Below, piece after piece: positions 8,615 through 17,001 of a DNA stretch of 64,000 bases (its first letter is position 1; every line of letters begins with the position of its first letter). The translations under genes and the position numbers were made by a program. The stretch covers positions 40,473-104,472 of the forward strand of contig NZ_BBAG01000004.1 of assembly GCF_001311135.1 (NCBI RefSeq), read 5' to 3'. Source of the DNA: Secundilactobacillus paracollinoides DSM 15502 = JCM 11969. Lineage in GTDB: Bacteria > Bacillota > Bacilli > Lactobacillales > Lactobacillaceae. The notes under the pieces are model-generated. The model did no database searches. It was not told the origin of the DNA and saw only the letters and a program-made list of their open reading frames with translations.

Positions 8615-9544
8615 ATGATTTTTGTGAGTGAGACAGGTAACCGCCTCGGTGGTCATCGACTGATCATCTGGCTCTTTACAGCAATTTTAGTGGTGTTCGG
8701 GAGCTTGAGCATTGCCACGAAGCCGGCCAAAGCCGCCGTTGGCAGTTCGATTCCCGATCTCTCAGAGTGGCAGGGGAAACTAACCGCTACCGAAGTTCAG
8801 AATTTGAAGAAAACAGTGCCGTACGTCATCCTACGGGTTCAATACGGGAGAGACTACAAGGACAAAGACTTTGCAACAACCGCAGCCTTATGTAAGAAAT
8901 ACGGGTTGGAATATGGGGTCTACTCATTTAGCCAGTACTCGAGCACCTCAGATGCCAAGACTGAAGCAAAGGACCTCTACAACCGCGCCCCTGACGCTGA
9001 CTTCTACGTGAACGACTACGAAGATCAGACCGTCACAAGTGGGACCACCAACAGCGCTACCGCAGCTTGGTACACTGAATTACGGTCATTGGCGCCACAC
9101 AAACGGATCCTGTTTTATTCCTACAACAGTTTTGCGACTGAATACGCCAACACTGCCATGACCAAGTACGATGGTTACTGGTTGGCCGCTTACCAATCAA
9201 GCGAACCAACCACCAGCCATGATCTTTGGCAATACACCGATTCATGGGCTTCAAGTGCATTGGGTCAAAACGTTGATGCAAGTAAGGAACACAAGCGTAA
9301 CAAGAGTTGGTTCCTGTCATCACGGGCAATCAGCTACAACAAGACCGTCAAGATCACAAAGTCTGGCTATGACATTTGGAAGTCATTAGTATTTACATCA
9401 AATGCTGGTACAGCCACGGTCGGTAACACGTACACGGCGAAGTACTACTATAACCACTACAACGGGCGGAAATATTACTCACTGTACTCAAACGGCAAGT
9501 GGGTCGGCTACATCAATGCCAACGCCGCTACTGTCACAGACTAA
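8615..9544 (+). CDS. Secreted GH25 muramidase (lysozyme) with C-terminal SH3-like domain
   Basis: A 309-residue exported glycoside hydrolase family 25 enzyme, cutting the glycan strands of peptidoglycan. A signal peptide is seen at residues 16-41 (LIIWLFTAILVVFGSL..AKA). The catalytic domain has DLSEWQGK near the start, the acidic pair in YVNDYEDQ, and WQYTDSW near the end. The last ~65 residues form a small repeat (YTAKYYYNHYNGRKYYSLYSN) typical of wall-binding SH3_8/GW-like modules. It follows the NlpC/P60 gene and precedes another exported protein: three envelope proteins in a row. ATG at 8615 has GAGGAAGG just upstream; a GTG at 8624 is an alternative. Confidence 0.88.
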   Translation: MIFVSETGNRLGGHRLIIWLFTAILVVFGSLSIATKPAKAAVGSSIPDLSEWQGKLTATEVQNLKKTVPYVILRVQYGRDYKDKDFATTAALCKKYGLEYGVYSFSQYSSTSDAKTEAKDLYNRAPDADFYVNDYEDQTVTSGTTNSATAAWYTELRSLAPHKRILFYSYNSFATEYANTAMTKYDGYWLAAYQSSEPTTSHDLWQYTDSWASSALGQNVDASKEHKRNKSWFLSSRAISYNKTVKITKSGYDIWKSLVFTSNAGTATVGNTYTAKYYYNHYNGRKYYSLYSNGKWVGYINANAATVTD

Positions 9545-9562
9545 TTGAAAGAAGGGCTATCA

Positions 9563-10234
9563 ATGTTACGCAAACAAAAACTAATTACGGCGGTTGCCAC
9601 TCTGGCAATCTGTGTCGGTGCCGGGGTCGGCTTATCTAAGGCCGCCTCACTGATCAGTGTTCAGGGGGATTCCGCAACCAGTACCACTCAGTTATCAGTC
9701 CCAACCAAGGTCGATTCTGATGGGTCAACGGCAAAGGCCAGTTCTGTCAGTGGGACTAACGCCAACGCGAAGATGACATACAAGACAACGGATGACAACG
9801 ATACGACAGCAACCTATCAGCAACAGACAAAGTCTTCTACTGATAAGGCAGCGTCGGACGTTTCAGCTGCTACGCACGGTGGGCAAGCGGTGACCTTGTC
9901 AAACGGTACAAAAGCCGAAGAACAGGGCGTTATGGGCCACGTGATCCTCAACTGGAAGCAGGGCGATTGGACGGTGACCACGGTGACCGACACCTCAACC
10001 TTAGCGCATTCCGCGCCATCAACGGTGGCATCAACGGTGTCAAACCAATTGAAGAAGAATAACATTACCAACCAGGATGTCGATAAGGGTGCTGTCACGG
10101 TATACGATACCGCGCAGGATTCACAGGCAAACCAGATCAGTTGGCAAAATAATAAGAAGGTCTCTACGGTTTCAAGTCAAACTTCGGACACGGCTTTGCA
10201 GATTGCTAAGAGTGCTTTGAAGGGAGATAAGTAG
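9563..10234 (+). CDS. Exported protein of unknown function
   Basis: A 223-residue protein with an N-terminal signal/anchor (LITAVATLAICVGAGVGLSKAAS) followed by a Ser/Thr/Asp-rich low-complexity stretch (residues ~30-100) and a more ordered C-terminal half (VILNWKQGDWTVTTVTDTS...). No known domain is recognised. ATG at 9563 has AGAAGGG 8 nt upstream. It lies 18 nt after the muramidase and is probably cotranscribed, suggesting a cell-envelope role. Its TAG stop (10232) is the first three bases of an R1 repeat. Confidence 0.75.
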   Translation: MLRKQKLITAVATLAICVGAGVGLSKAASLISVQGDSATSTTQLSVPTKVDSDGSTAKASSVSGTNANAKMTYKTTDDNDTTATYQQQTKSSTDKAASDVSAATHGGQAVTLSNGTKAEEQGVMGHVILNWKQGDWTVTTVTDTSTLAHSAPSTVASTVSNQLKKNNITNQDVDKGAVTVYDTAQDSQANQISWQNNKKVSTVSSQTSDTALQIAKSALKGDK

Positions 10235-10373
10235 AGAGTGGAAGGAAGCGGTTAGAGACCAGAGTGTAAGAGCGATTAGTGAGAAATCCCGGGTTTGGAT
10301 TTGTCACTAATCGCTCTTACGCGGCCGGTCTCTGCTTCCTGGAACTCGTTTCGGCTACGTGGCCTAGAAAGAC
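10232..10373 (+). repeat. R1 structured hairpin repeat, plus orientation
   Basis: R1 copy starting at the stop codon TAG of the preceding gene. Outer stem GGAAGC / GCTTCC and AGAGACC / GGTCTCT around the unpaired GGTT; inner stem GTAAGAGCGATTAGTGA / TCACTAATCGCTCTTAC. Both stems differ completely in sequence from the copy at 3169 yet remain paired. The right end GGAACTCGTTTCGGCTA is conserved. Confidence 0.88.
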
Positions 10374-10451
10374 AAGCTTGTAAAGCCTATCTCTCAAGGA
10401 CCATAGTAAGTATGTTAATTACACAGCCAATTTTTTCCAACGTAACTATAA

Positions 10452-10500
10452 AGCGCCCCCAACTTAAAATCCTGATTTGGATTTTAGTTGAGGGCGTTTT
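10452..10500 (+). terminator. Rho-independent terminator
   Basis: CGCCCCCAACTTAAAATCC pairs with GGATTTTAGTTGAGGGCG (one bulge), followed by TTTTTG. It lies beyond the R1 copy and likely ends the three-gene exported-protein unit. Confidence 0.75.
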
Positions 10501-10510
10501 TGTGTTCTAG

Positions 10511-10917
10511 TTTACTGAGTGCAATTGGCGACGAGCTTTAATACCACATTGTAAAAACGTGTTCAGCAAGGTCAGAGGGCTACTGTGTAAGCAACTCTGG
10601 TCAAAAAAGTCAGACTTGGGATCCATTTTCACTTTACTTAGTGCCACTGGCGACGAGCTTTCATGTCATATTGCCGAAACGTGTTCAGCAAGGTAGAGGG
10701 CTCCTGCATAAGCCAACTCTGGCAAAAATGCCAGACTTGGGGTCCATTTTCACTTTACTTAGTGCCACTGGCGACGAGCTTTCATGTCACATTGCCGAAA
10801 CGTGTTCAGCAAGGCAAGGGGCTAACGTGTAACGAACTCTGACCAAAAAGTCAAGCCCAGACTTTTTGGTCAGAGTTCGTTACACACCGCCCCTAACCCG
10901 CCTTGCTTCACACTCTA
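10511..10917 (-). repeat. Tandem array of R1 half-units ending in a full R1 copy
   Basis: Three direct repeats with periods of 122 and 121 bp start at 10511, 10633 and 10754 (TTTACTTAGTGCCACTGG...). The first two hold only the 3' half of R1 plus its right flank; the third joins a complete R1 hairpin (inner stem GTAACGAACTCTGACC / GGTCAGAGTTCGTTAC) whose TAGAG end is at 10917. Orientation is minus strand. Confidence 0.85.
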
Positions 10918-10960
10918 AAAAACACCCCCACCAGATCATGCAAAACCTGACAGGGGTGCT
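10915..10960 (-). terminator. Terminator of the degV unit
   Basis: On the minus strand AGCACCCCTGTCAGGTT pairs imperfectly with GATCTGGTGGGGGTGTT and ends in TTTTTT. The T-tract runs straight into the TAGAG end of the R1 repeat. It lies downstream of the leftward small gene at 11181-11375. Confidence 0.75.
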
Positions 10961-11180
10961 ATACTGGTCACCCGTTTTCTAGACGGGCAACATGCTTGAT
11001 GAATTACGAGTTTAATAGTAATTCGGACTTCATTATATAAAATTATTGCGAGTCTGTCCATGTTTTTACCCAATTGTAACCGGGCTTTAAAATCGCTGAA
11101 ACGTGTTAGCAACAGGGTGTTACTTTATTTTTTGATATTTAATTCCGCTGTTTATTGCTTTGGCTCTGCCCGCTGGACTG

Positions 11181-11375
11181 TTACTTTAACTTTGGCAACA
11201 CAGACTTCTTTAAAAAGATCACTAATTGATCATATTGTTCTTGGTCTTTAGGTGTTGGAAACTGCGTTAGGTCAATTGTTGGCACCTTCAGCTCTTCCCT
11301 CAGTCTTGTCACAAACGCTTTTCGGGTCATAAAGTCTGTGTCGCCTTTATGCCCACCAATCGAATAGAATTGCAT
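11181..11375 (-). CDS. Small hypothetical protein downstream of degV
   Basis: A 64-residue basic protein (MQFYSIGGHKGDTDF...) with no recognised domain. A weak AAGAGA lies 9 nt before ATG. It begins 30 nt after the degV stop on the same strand and is followed by a terminator, so cotranscription is likely. The unrelated N- and C-terminal composition leaves open that it is a remnant of a longer gene. Confidence 0.5.
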   Translation of the reverse strand: MQFYSIGGHKGDTDFMTRKAFVTRLREELKVPTIDLTQFPTPKDQEQYDQLVIFLKKSVLPKLK

Positions 11376-11405
11376 GTTAATTGTCTCTTTTCATTTAAAG
11401 GATTA

Positions 11406-12276
11406 CTACACCGGCCATTGTTGCCAATCATAAGCCCACAATACCGCCATTGTACCGGCGCCCACGTGAACGCCCAGTACGGGTCCCAAGATGGATTCGT
11501 CGATCACCATGTCCGGGAAACTAGCGTGTAGATCTGTGACCCACTGTTGTTGGCGCTCGGCGTTGTCGGCGTTGATCACGGTGAACCGTAGCGGCACCTT
11601 GCTTGTTTCATAAGCGTTGGCAACTTTTTTTCTTAATGGCATTATATGCGCGCCGCATCGTGTGTTCACGCTCGATGGCGACAATTTGACCGTCTTCGTT
11701 AAACGTCAGGATCGGTTTCACCCGCAACAGGTTCCCCACCAGACTTGAGGCGTTTGAAAGGCGTCCCGTATGAACGAGGTGTGACAGGTCGTCCACGACA
11801 AAGTAGGCGTCAATGGTATCGCGAAACTTGGTCAGCGCGGCGATAATTTCTTCCGGCGTCTTTCCAGCTTCAACCAAACGAGCGGCCAGTAACGCTAAGT
11901 TAGCTTCGCCAGCTGATGCGATCATTGAATCAAACGGGTACACCTTGATGTTCGTGACACTCGGCACGAACTGTTCAAGATTGTTGAAGAAGGTAGTGAT
12001 ACCGGATGATAGGTGGATACTGATGACAGCGTCGTACCCTTCATCGGCCAACTGGTCGTACATGTCCTGCATTTGCCCGAGGGTGATCTGTGATGTTGAC
12101 GGCATGATGGGGTCTGCAGCCATGCGCTTATAAAATTCTGCGGTTGTGATGTCAACGTTATCAAGGAAGGTCTGCTTGCCAAAGATGACGGTGATGGGCA
12201 TCACGTGGATGTTGTATTTCTTGACGTCCTCGAAATCAAGGTACGTTGCTGAATCGGTTACCACTGCAATTTTCAT
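11406..12276 (-). CDS. DegV family fatty-acid-binding protein (frame broken once)
   Basis: DegV-fold protein of about 289 residues; family members bind a fatty acid and serve as FakB partners of fatty-acid kinase. N-terminal VTDSATYL, the TSQITLGQM segment and ISIHLSSGITTFF are family motifs. Residues 1-220 are in one frame; the C-terminal domain (VANAYETSKVPLRF...GPVLGVHVGAGTMAV) is in another. The switch is at a run of seven T on the plus strand (about 11627-11633); six would restore AIKKKVANAYE. This is one extra base in a homopolymer, so probably a sequence error. Upstream AGGGTG precedes ATG. No adjacent fakA. Confidence 0.85.
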
Positions 12277-12548
12277 GGGTTGAGCACCCTCCGAAATTTC
12301 CTAGTTTTAGTGATACGTTAGTGTCAAAATGTGTATTTTGCGTAAAAAACTAGTTCCAGTTTAACGAACCGAGGTAGAAAATTCAATTAAGTTGTCGACG
12401 GGCATACCGAAATTGTGAACACTTGTCAAAAAAATTGGTAATCGTTAAGGGCTTTCACTAACGGCCGTTGAATATGACATGTTATAATAACTGTAATATT
12501 TTTAACGGTTGTTTATTAACGCGCAGATTGGCTAAGTGGGGTGGATGT

Positions 12549-13202
12549 ATGATGAGCAGTGCCCATAACGGAATGCTAAGCATTAGTGATAATCAACAGT
12601 TGCTGCTTGATCATAAGCCGCAACTCATTTACTGTGCCAGTCAGTTTAAACATGTTGATCTGAGTCTGGCTCAGGCAATCATTGATTATGCAACAACTGA
12701 GGCCTTTAATCAAAACGATATTGACGTGTTATTACATTTGGTGGATGCCTTTCGTTTTATCCTGATCAACACCAACACCTTTACGTTTCGAACGATTCAG
12801 CGCATCAATCAGCTTGTCGTGGGTCCCGGTGTGGCTGGCGCTGGTAAGTTGCGAACTGCTACGATCCGTCATTTGGCACCGAGGAGTCAATGGGTACCAC
12901 CGATTCCGGACCAAACGGAACGTGAGACGTACCTGATTGAACTGTTGACCAGCCGGCAACCGGTGACGGACCAAGCGATTGACCTGTTTTTAGATATTTG
13001 TCGGCTCCAGTATTTTGTGTCAGGTAATCAGCGGACTGCTTTGTTTGCGGCGAACAACCTGTTGCTCAGTCAAGGCGCCGGTGTGCTGACGATTCCGGCT
13101 GACAAACACGATGTTTTTCGGGAGCTGTTGGATGCCTTTTGTTTGAGCGGGGATGATGAGATGGTGAAGCAGTGGTTGTATGAATTTGGATTGGTGAATT
13201 GA
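12549..13202 (+). CDS. Fic-fold protein lacking the catalytic histidine
   Basis: A 217-residue Fic/DOC-like protein. Fic enzymes transfer AMP from ATP using an HPFx[D/E]GN[G/K]R loop. Here the loop reads QYFVSGNQRTA near residue 165: the GN.RT part that holds the anion is kept, but the catalytic His is Gln and the acidic residue is Ser. The following ALFAANNLLL helix is typical. Start chosen at ATG 12549 with GGGGTGG 5 nt upstream; an ATG at 12468 has no ribosome site. It stands alone between degV (divergent) and an R1 repeat. Loss of AMPylation activity is inferred; a binding role is possible. Confidence 0.7.
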   Translation: MMSSAHNGMLSISDNQQLLLDHKPQLIYCASQFKHVDLSLAQAIIDYATTEAFNQNDIDVLLHLVDAFRFILINTNTFTFRTIQRINQLVVGPGVAGAGKLRTATIRHLAPRSQWVPPIPDQTERETYLIELLTSRQPVTDQAIDLFLDICRLQYFVSGNQRTALFAANNLLLSQGAGVLTIPADKHDVFRELLDAFCLSGDDEMVKQWLYEFGLVN

Positions 13203-13397
13203 ATTGGTGATTGTATAAGTGCGAGTATGTATGGGTCGGCTGCCTTGAATTAGGGCTGGCTCTTTTTTTGTGTTAAAGGCGATTGTATGCTAGTTGATAT
13301 GTACTACGGATGGGTAGTGTGATGGAGGTAGTGAGCTTTTGATGCACTTTTCTTTTTTGATTTCCGAAAGGACCCGTTTGGCATGGTGTTCTACTTT
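13203..13397. other. Intergenic, no gene seen
   Basis: After the Fic-like gene there is a T7 run at about 13263-13271 preceded by a weak stem, perhaps a poor terminator. No coding sequence with a ribosome site was found. Confidence 0.3.
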
Positions 13398-13530
13398 TAT
13401 CTAGCCGAAACGTGCGACACGGGGCAAGGAGTTGCACCTAGTGGACTTCGCCCGCAAAAGCCAAGCCCCGGCTTTTACGGGTAAAGTCCACTAGGCTCCA
13501 CTCCTTAACCGCCCCTGGTTCTGCACTCTA
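13398..13530 (-). repeat. R1 structured hairpin repeat, minus orientation
   Basis: R1 copy read on the minus strand: TAGAGTGCAG start at 13530, outer stem GGGGC / GCCCC and AAGGAG / CTCCTT, inner stem CCTAGTGGACTT / AAGTCCACTAGG, top AAAAGCC / GGCTTTT, right end CGCACGTTTCGGCTA. Its TAGAG end touches the T-tract of the neighbouring terminator. Confidence 0.85.
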
Positions 13531-13534
13531 CTCT

Positions 13535-13583
13535 AAAAAAGCATCCCTCCCCGATCCATGCAAAGAAAGGGGTGGGATGCTTT
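13535..13583 (-). terminator. Terminator of the metallophosphoesterase gene
   Basis: Minus strand AAAGCATCCCACCCC pairs with GGGGAGGGATGCTTTTTT (loop containing TTTGCATGGATC). The arrangement terminator-then-R1 is the same as at 10915-10960. Confidence 0.8.
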
Positions 13584-13584
13584 G

Positions 13585-13645
13585 GGTGTAAATCTGGTTT
13601 CCGAGCAGATTCACGGGCTTGATGAATTACCTTGTTTCGGTAAAT
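13585..13645 (-). other. Two-hairpin element shared with the degV 3' region
   Basis: Contains GCTTGATGAATTAC (13617-13630), identical to 10994-11007. In both places it lies between a leftward gene's 3' end and its terminator, is preceded by a small hairpin (AATCTG / CAGATT here, CCCGT / ACGGG at 10973-10988) and its GAATTAC starts a second hairpin. Function unknown. Confidence 0.5.
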
Positions 13646-13717
13646 CGTATATATTATATGGTGGTTCGAGAACTTTGTCTAGTCATTTCAGGAAAAAAGT
13701 TCTTAAATTTTGGCGGG

Positions 13718-15026
13718 TCAATAGTCGAAATGAGCGCGGAAACCACGCCATTTTTGGCGGGTTTGCTTGGAGGTTTGATTGTAGAGGATCGTGTTTCTTG
13801 TCACCGTCGCTGGACGCAGTTTGTTCAGGTTTTCGTGCAGGTTTGGCACCCTGTTATCTGTCCCATCGCCAAACAAGGACACCCGAAGTCGGCTCACTGA
13901 ACCCGTTGCATCCTGCCAACCATACCGCAGTCGTGTCAGGTGACGCTGCGTTGGGTTGATCACCAGCACGTCCCAGGCTGAGTCAGAAGGGGTTGCGTGC
14001 GCCCCGTGGGCTGACTTCCTGCGGTCCGGCGCATCGCAAGTTGTGGTGATCCAGTTGATACCGTCATCATCCGCCCAATCGTCGACATGGGTGTGGCCGT
14101 TCATGACGCTGATGATTTGTGCGTGATGACGGATAATCGTTTGATAGACCTGAACGTAAGCACCCTGTTGATTGTTCGCAAACCAGTCGTAGGTCCAAAA
14201 ACGACCAACCGCGTTATCGGTCACGGCTGAGCGGATGCTGTCGTGCGTGAAAATAATGACTTGTTCATTTGGTTCTAAATCTGCCATGGTCTGGCTAAAC
14301 CAGTCTGCCTGTGCCTGTTGAATCCGGGAACGACTATGACGGATGTTTTGTAAGATTCCTGTCCAGTGAAGGCCAGTTGGCGCCTCAACGTAATCACGCT
14401 TAAAATAGCCTCTGAGGACGAATCGGGGATATCAAACGTATCTAATAGGATCAAACTGACTGGGCTGTGAGGTACCCGGTATTTGCCGTAGAAGGCAGGC
14501 TCGCTTGTTTGTGGCCGAATTTGGCTGGCAGAAGCATGACGATTTCGTAAATTGGATGCTGCAACGTTTGAGAGCACCTGGTCAACGCGGTAGCCGTTTT
14601 CGTATCGGGCAAATCCGGAGTTGTCATCGTGGTTGCCTGGGTGATGAAGAATGGGGTGTCACTGGTTTTGAGTGCAGTAACTGCCCGGTCGATGTCTAAA
14701 ATCGTGCGATCGAGCGTTTGAACGCCATCGTTGAGGTCACCGTTAGCAACCAGGGCATCCAGTCCGTAGTTTTTGGCGAAATAACTTAGTGCCTTAAGGT
14801 CATGCAATGTGTTAGCGGATTGCGCGGTGTTGTAGCTATCAAGATGGGTGTCATTGATCAGGCCAATGACAACGGTGTCTGAAGCAGCAACCTGGGCAAT
14901 TTTGGCGGCTAACTGATCGAACCCGGTTTTTTCATCGGTGGTGGGTACTAAGGATTGACGCGGGTCTTCAGTAGTTGTGATGGTTTCTGGATGCGTGTAA
15001 GTCCAGGGCTCAATTAAACGGGTCAC
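13718..15026 (-). CDS. Metallophosphoesterase (two frame breaks)
   Basis: Calcineurin-like phosphoesterase of about 435 residues. Metal-binding motifs in order are INDTHLDSY (D.H), VANGDLNDG (GD), GNHDD, FTHDSI and NGHTHVDDW (GHxH), but they lie in three frames. One G is missing at about 14636 (CAGG-CAACC should read CAGGGCAACC to give QGNHDD); a second base is missing near 14412-14418 (before GYFKRDYVEAP). GTG at 15026 has no spaced ribosome site and coding-like sequence (AEYWGREKTGSKG) continues upstream, so the gene is probably joined to the SH3 gene at 15065-15598 by a third missing base. Substrate unknown. Confidence 0.78.
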
Positions 15027-15064
15027 GCCTTTCGACCCGGTCTTTTCGCGACCCCAATACTCGG

Positions 15065-15598
15065 CTATTCCTGCAACGTAGCGGATAAAGGGACATACCC
15101 GTTACCACCCTCAGCATGCGAAATTTCTAGCCAGCCATGGTGAGCAGTGCGGTATTTGGCGACATATGGGAGCGTCGCACCACGTTTAAAGGTTCGGCTG
15201 ACTGGCGCATTGAAATCAGGTGCGCTGTGTTCGGCAAGGGTCTTACGAGTCACTCGAAATAGTCCGTTCATTGCGTATCGATGGCCGACAACAGGCGTTT
15301 GATTTGGCACCTGCGAGACAGTGGGGTCACTGTCGGCACCAAACACGGTGTTGGTTGTCAGATCAGCCGTTGGCAGATAAGTCCCCTCAGTTGTCTTGAC
15401 GTATCGGTAGTGACCAGTGGTGACGTGGTTAACGTAGTGCACAAGTGTGCCGGCCGGCAACGTTTGCGGTGGGGTGGCCAACGCGGTCCATTCCGGCGCG
15501 GTGCGGATCATCAGCGATTGCGCCAGAATAAAGGTGTGGTCGTCTGGATAGGGCGTGTGCCCACCGTGGTTGTGTTGGTTAAAGGGTTGGTCGCTCAT
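15065..15598 (-). CDS. SH3-like domain protein, probably N-terminal part of the metallophosphoesterase
   Basis: A 177-residue protein with two SH3-like (SH3_8 type) modules: residues ~25-95 (HTFILAQSLMIRTAPEW...YVKTTEGTYLPTADL) and ~110-175 (HRYAMNGLFRVTRKT...HHGWLEISHAEGGNGYVPLSA). Start ATG 15598 has AAAGGA 8 nt upstream; longer starts would run into the fructokinase terminator. The stop TAG at 15065 follows LSATLQE; adding one A to the GAA there gives LQEIAEYWG and reads straight into the metallophosphoesterase. I therefore think both pieces form one SH3-SH3-phosphoesterase protein. No signal peptide is obvious after 15598. Confidence 0.65.
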   Translation of the reverse strand: MSDQPFNQHNHGGHTPYPDDHTFILAQSLMIRTAPEWTALATPPQTLPAGTLVHYVNHVTTGHYRYVKTTEGTYLPTADLTTNTVFGADSDPTVSQVPNQTPVVGHRYAMNGLFRVTRKTLAEHSAPDFNAPVSRTFKRGATLPYVAKYRTAHHGWLEISHAEGGNGYVPLSATLQE

Positions 15599-15779
15599 TT
15601 CATCGGTCCTTTGCGTGTGATTTAAGGCCCAATATAGCGCGTTTCGATTAGGTTGTCTAGAAGACCGTACAAAAAAAACGACATATAAAATAGCAACACT
15701 AATCCCCTGCAAACATCTCCAGAGTAGGCGCTGGTGCACGTTATCCACGTTCCATCTGAAACGCTTCAGCGTGATAGCC

Positions 15780-15816
15780 AAAAAAGGTGCGGGAATCAAA
15801 CATCGATTCCCGCACC
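15780..15816 (-). terminator. Terminator of the fructokinase gene
   Basis: Perfect 12-bp stem GGTGCGGGAATC / GATTCCCGCACC with TTTTTT on the minus strand. Confidence 0.88.
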
Positions 15817-15884
15817 AGACCGTTGAAAGTCATCCTAGTTATTTAATTAGGATCAAATATAAACTATAGGGTCAACCACTGTGA

Positions 15885-16759
15885 TTAATGATTAACCGCA
15901 TTAAACGCCAAGGCAAAGTTCCCAACCGTTGCGGATCCGTTATGTTCACGAGTGGCATTGTCAGATAATCAGCCAGCTCGCCAACATCGAGGTACCCATT
16001 CATCAAGGTCTTAAATTGGTCACGTACTTTATCCAAAAATGCCTCACTCATGACGCCACCGCCAAAAACGATTTTAGCAGGACGCATGACCAAAGTGGTC
16101 TGCAAGGCTGCTTGGGCAATGTAGTAGGCCATAATATCCCACACGTGGTCGGTCAGTGGCACATCGGCACCCTTGTTGCCGGTCCGCGCTTCAAAGGTTG
16201 GTCCGGCAACAAGGCCTTCGAGACAGTCGCCGTGGTAGGGGCAAATTCCTTTAAAGTCGAGGTCATCAGGATGGCGCTTCAACCGCACATGGCCCATTTC
16301 CGGATGTCCAAGTTCGCCGACAAACTTCCCGTCGATCACGGTTCCCGCCCCGACGCCGGTACCAATCGTATAGTAGGTCAGTGAATCGATTCGCTCGTTA
16401 TATAGAACGGACATCACGTATTCACCATAGGCCGAGCCGTTCACGTCGGTCGTCCAAACAATTGGCAGATCAAAGTCCTGTTTGAGTCTGCCCAAGAAGT
16501 CGACATTGGACCAGTTGGGTTTGGGGGTTGCCGTAATGAACCCATATTTTGGCGCATTTTTACGAATTTCAATGGGGCCAAACGACGCAATTGAAATGGC
16601 CTTTAAGTCCGGAAACTGTTTAAAGTAATCGACCGTCTGTTGCAAAGTTTCCACCGGCGTTGTGGTTGGAAATTGCACCTGATCTTCAATTTGATAATTT
16701 TCGTTGCCCACAGCACAGACAAACTTTGTGCCACCGGCTTCGATGCTTCCTAGGCGCAT
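15885..16759 (-). CDS. ROK-family fructokinase (frame broken near the C-terminus)
   Basis: ATP-dependent sugar kinase of about 292 residues, fructokinase subfamily. Seen: LGSIEAGGTKFVCAVG phosphate-binding loop at the N-terminus, GTGVGAGTVIDGKFVGELGHPEMGH, and the zinc-type CPYHGDCLEGLVAGP motif. As written the frame ends at 15872 with a nonsense tail (TDPQRLGTLPWRL). One missing G near 15943 (GTGGAACAT read as GTGAACAT) restores HNGSATVGNFALAFNAVNH and a stop at 15885-15887, which is the normal family end. Start ATG 16759 follows AAGGGTGG. A LacI regulator is divergent next door, likely its controller. Confidence 0.88.
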
Positions 16760-16894
16760 CGGTGCCACCACCCTTGCTTGTATTTTTGGAACCGTTTTCG
16801 TTACCACTATCATAGCATGTCTTCTAAGAAATCAGGGTGTAAATTAACGGTTTAAATATGACCTTAACGCTGATTTAGCGCTGTAGACGGGCAA

Positions 16895-16908
16895 TGTAAT
16901 CGATTGTA
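16895..16908. promoter_or_regulatory. Probable LacI-family operator
   Basis: TGTAATCGATTGTA matches the LacI/PurR-family operator pattern TGnAAnCGnTTnCA at all but one fixed base. It sits between the divergent fructokinase and LacI-type genes, where an autoregulatory operator is expected. Confidence 0.5.
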
Positions 16909-17001
16909 TTTTTGAACTCGTTTTAGCGCGACACCCATAGCGTACGCGAGAGGACTCCGCTATAATCAAAGCAAATGGGACATGAGAAGGTGGGTGACAT
17001 A

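Noticed and set aside
10511..10917. Tandem ~121-bp direct repeats as a CRISPR array
   Set aside because: Units are too long, repeat and 'spacer' are not distinct, and the sequence is the R1 element; no cas genes are in the window.
11060..11251. 63-codon plus-strand frame near the degV unit
   Set aside because: No ribosome site; overlaps the minus-strand small gene and an R1 right-end remnant (CGCTGAAACGTGTT).
13558..13959. Plus-strand open frame of 133 codons
   Set aside because: It lies antisense to the metallophosphoesterase 3' end and a terminator, has no ribosome site and no protein-like pattern.
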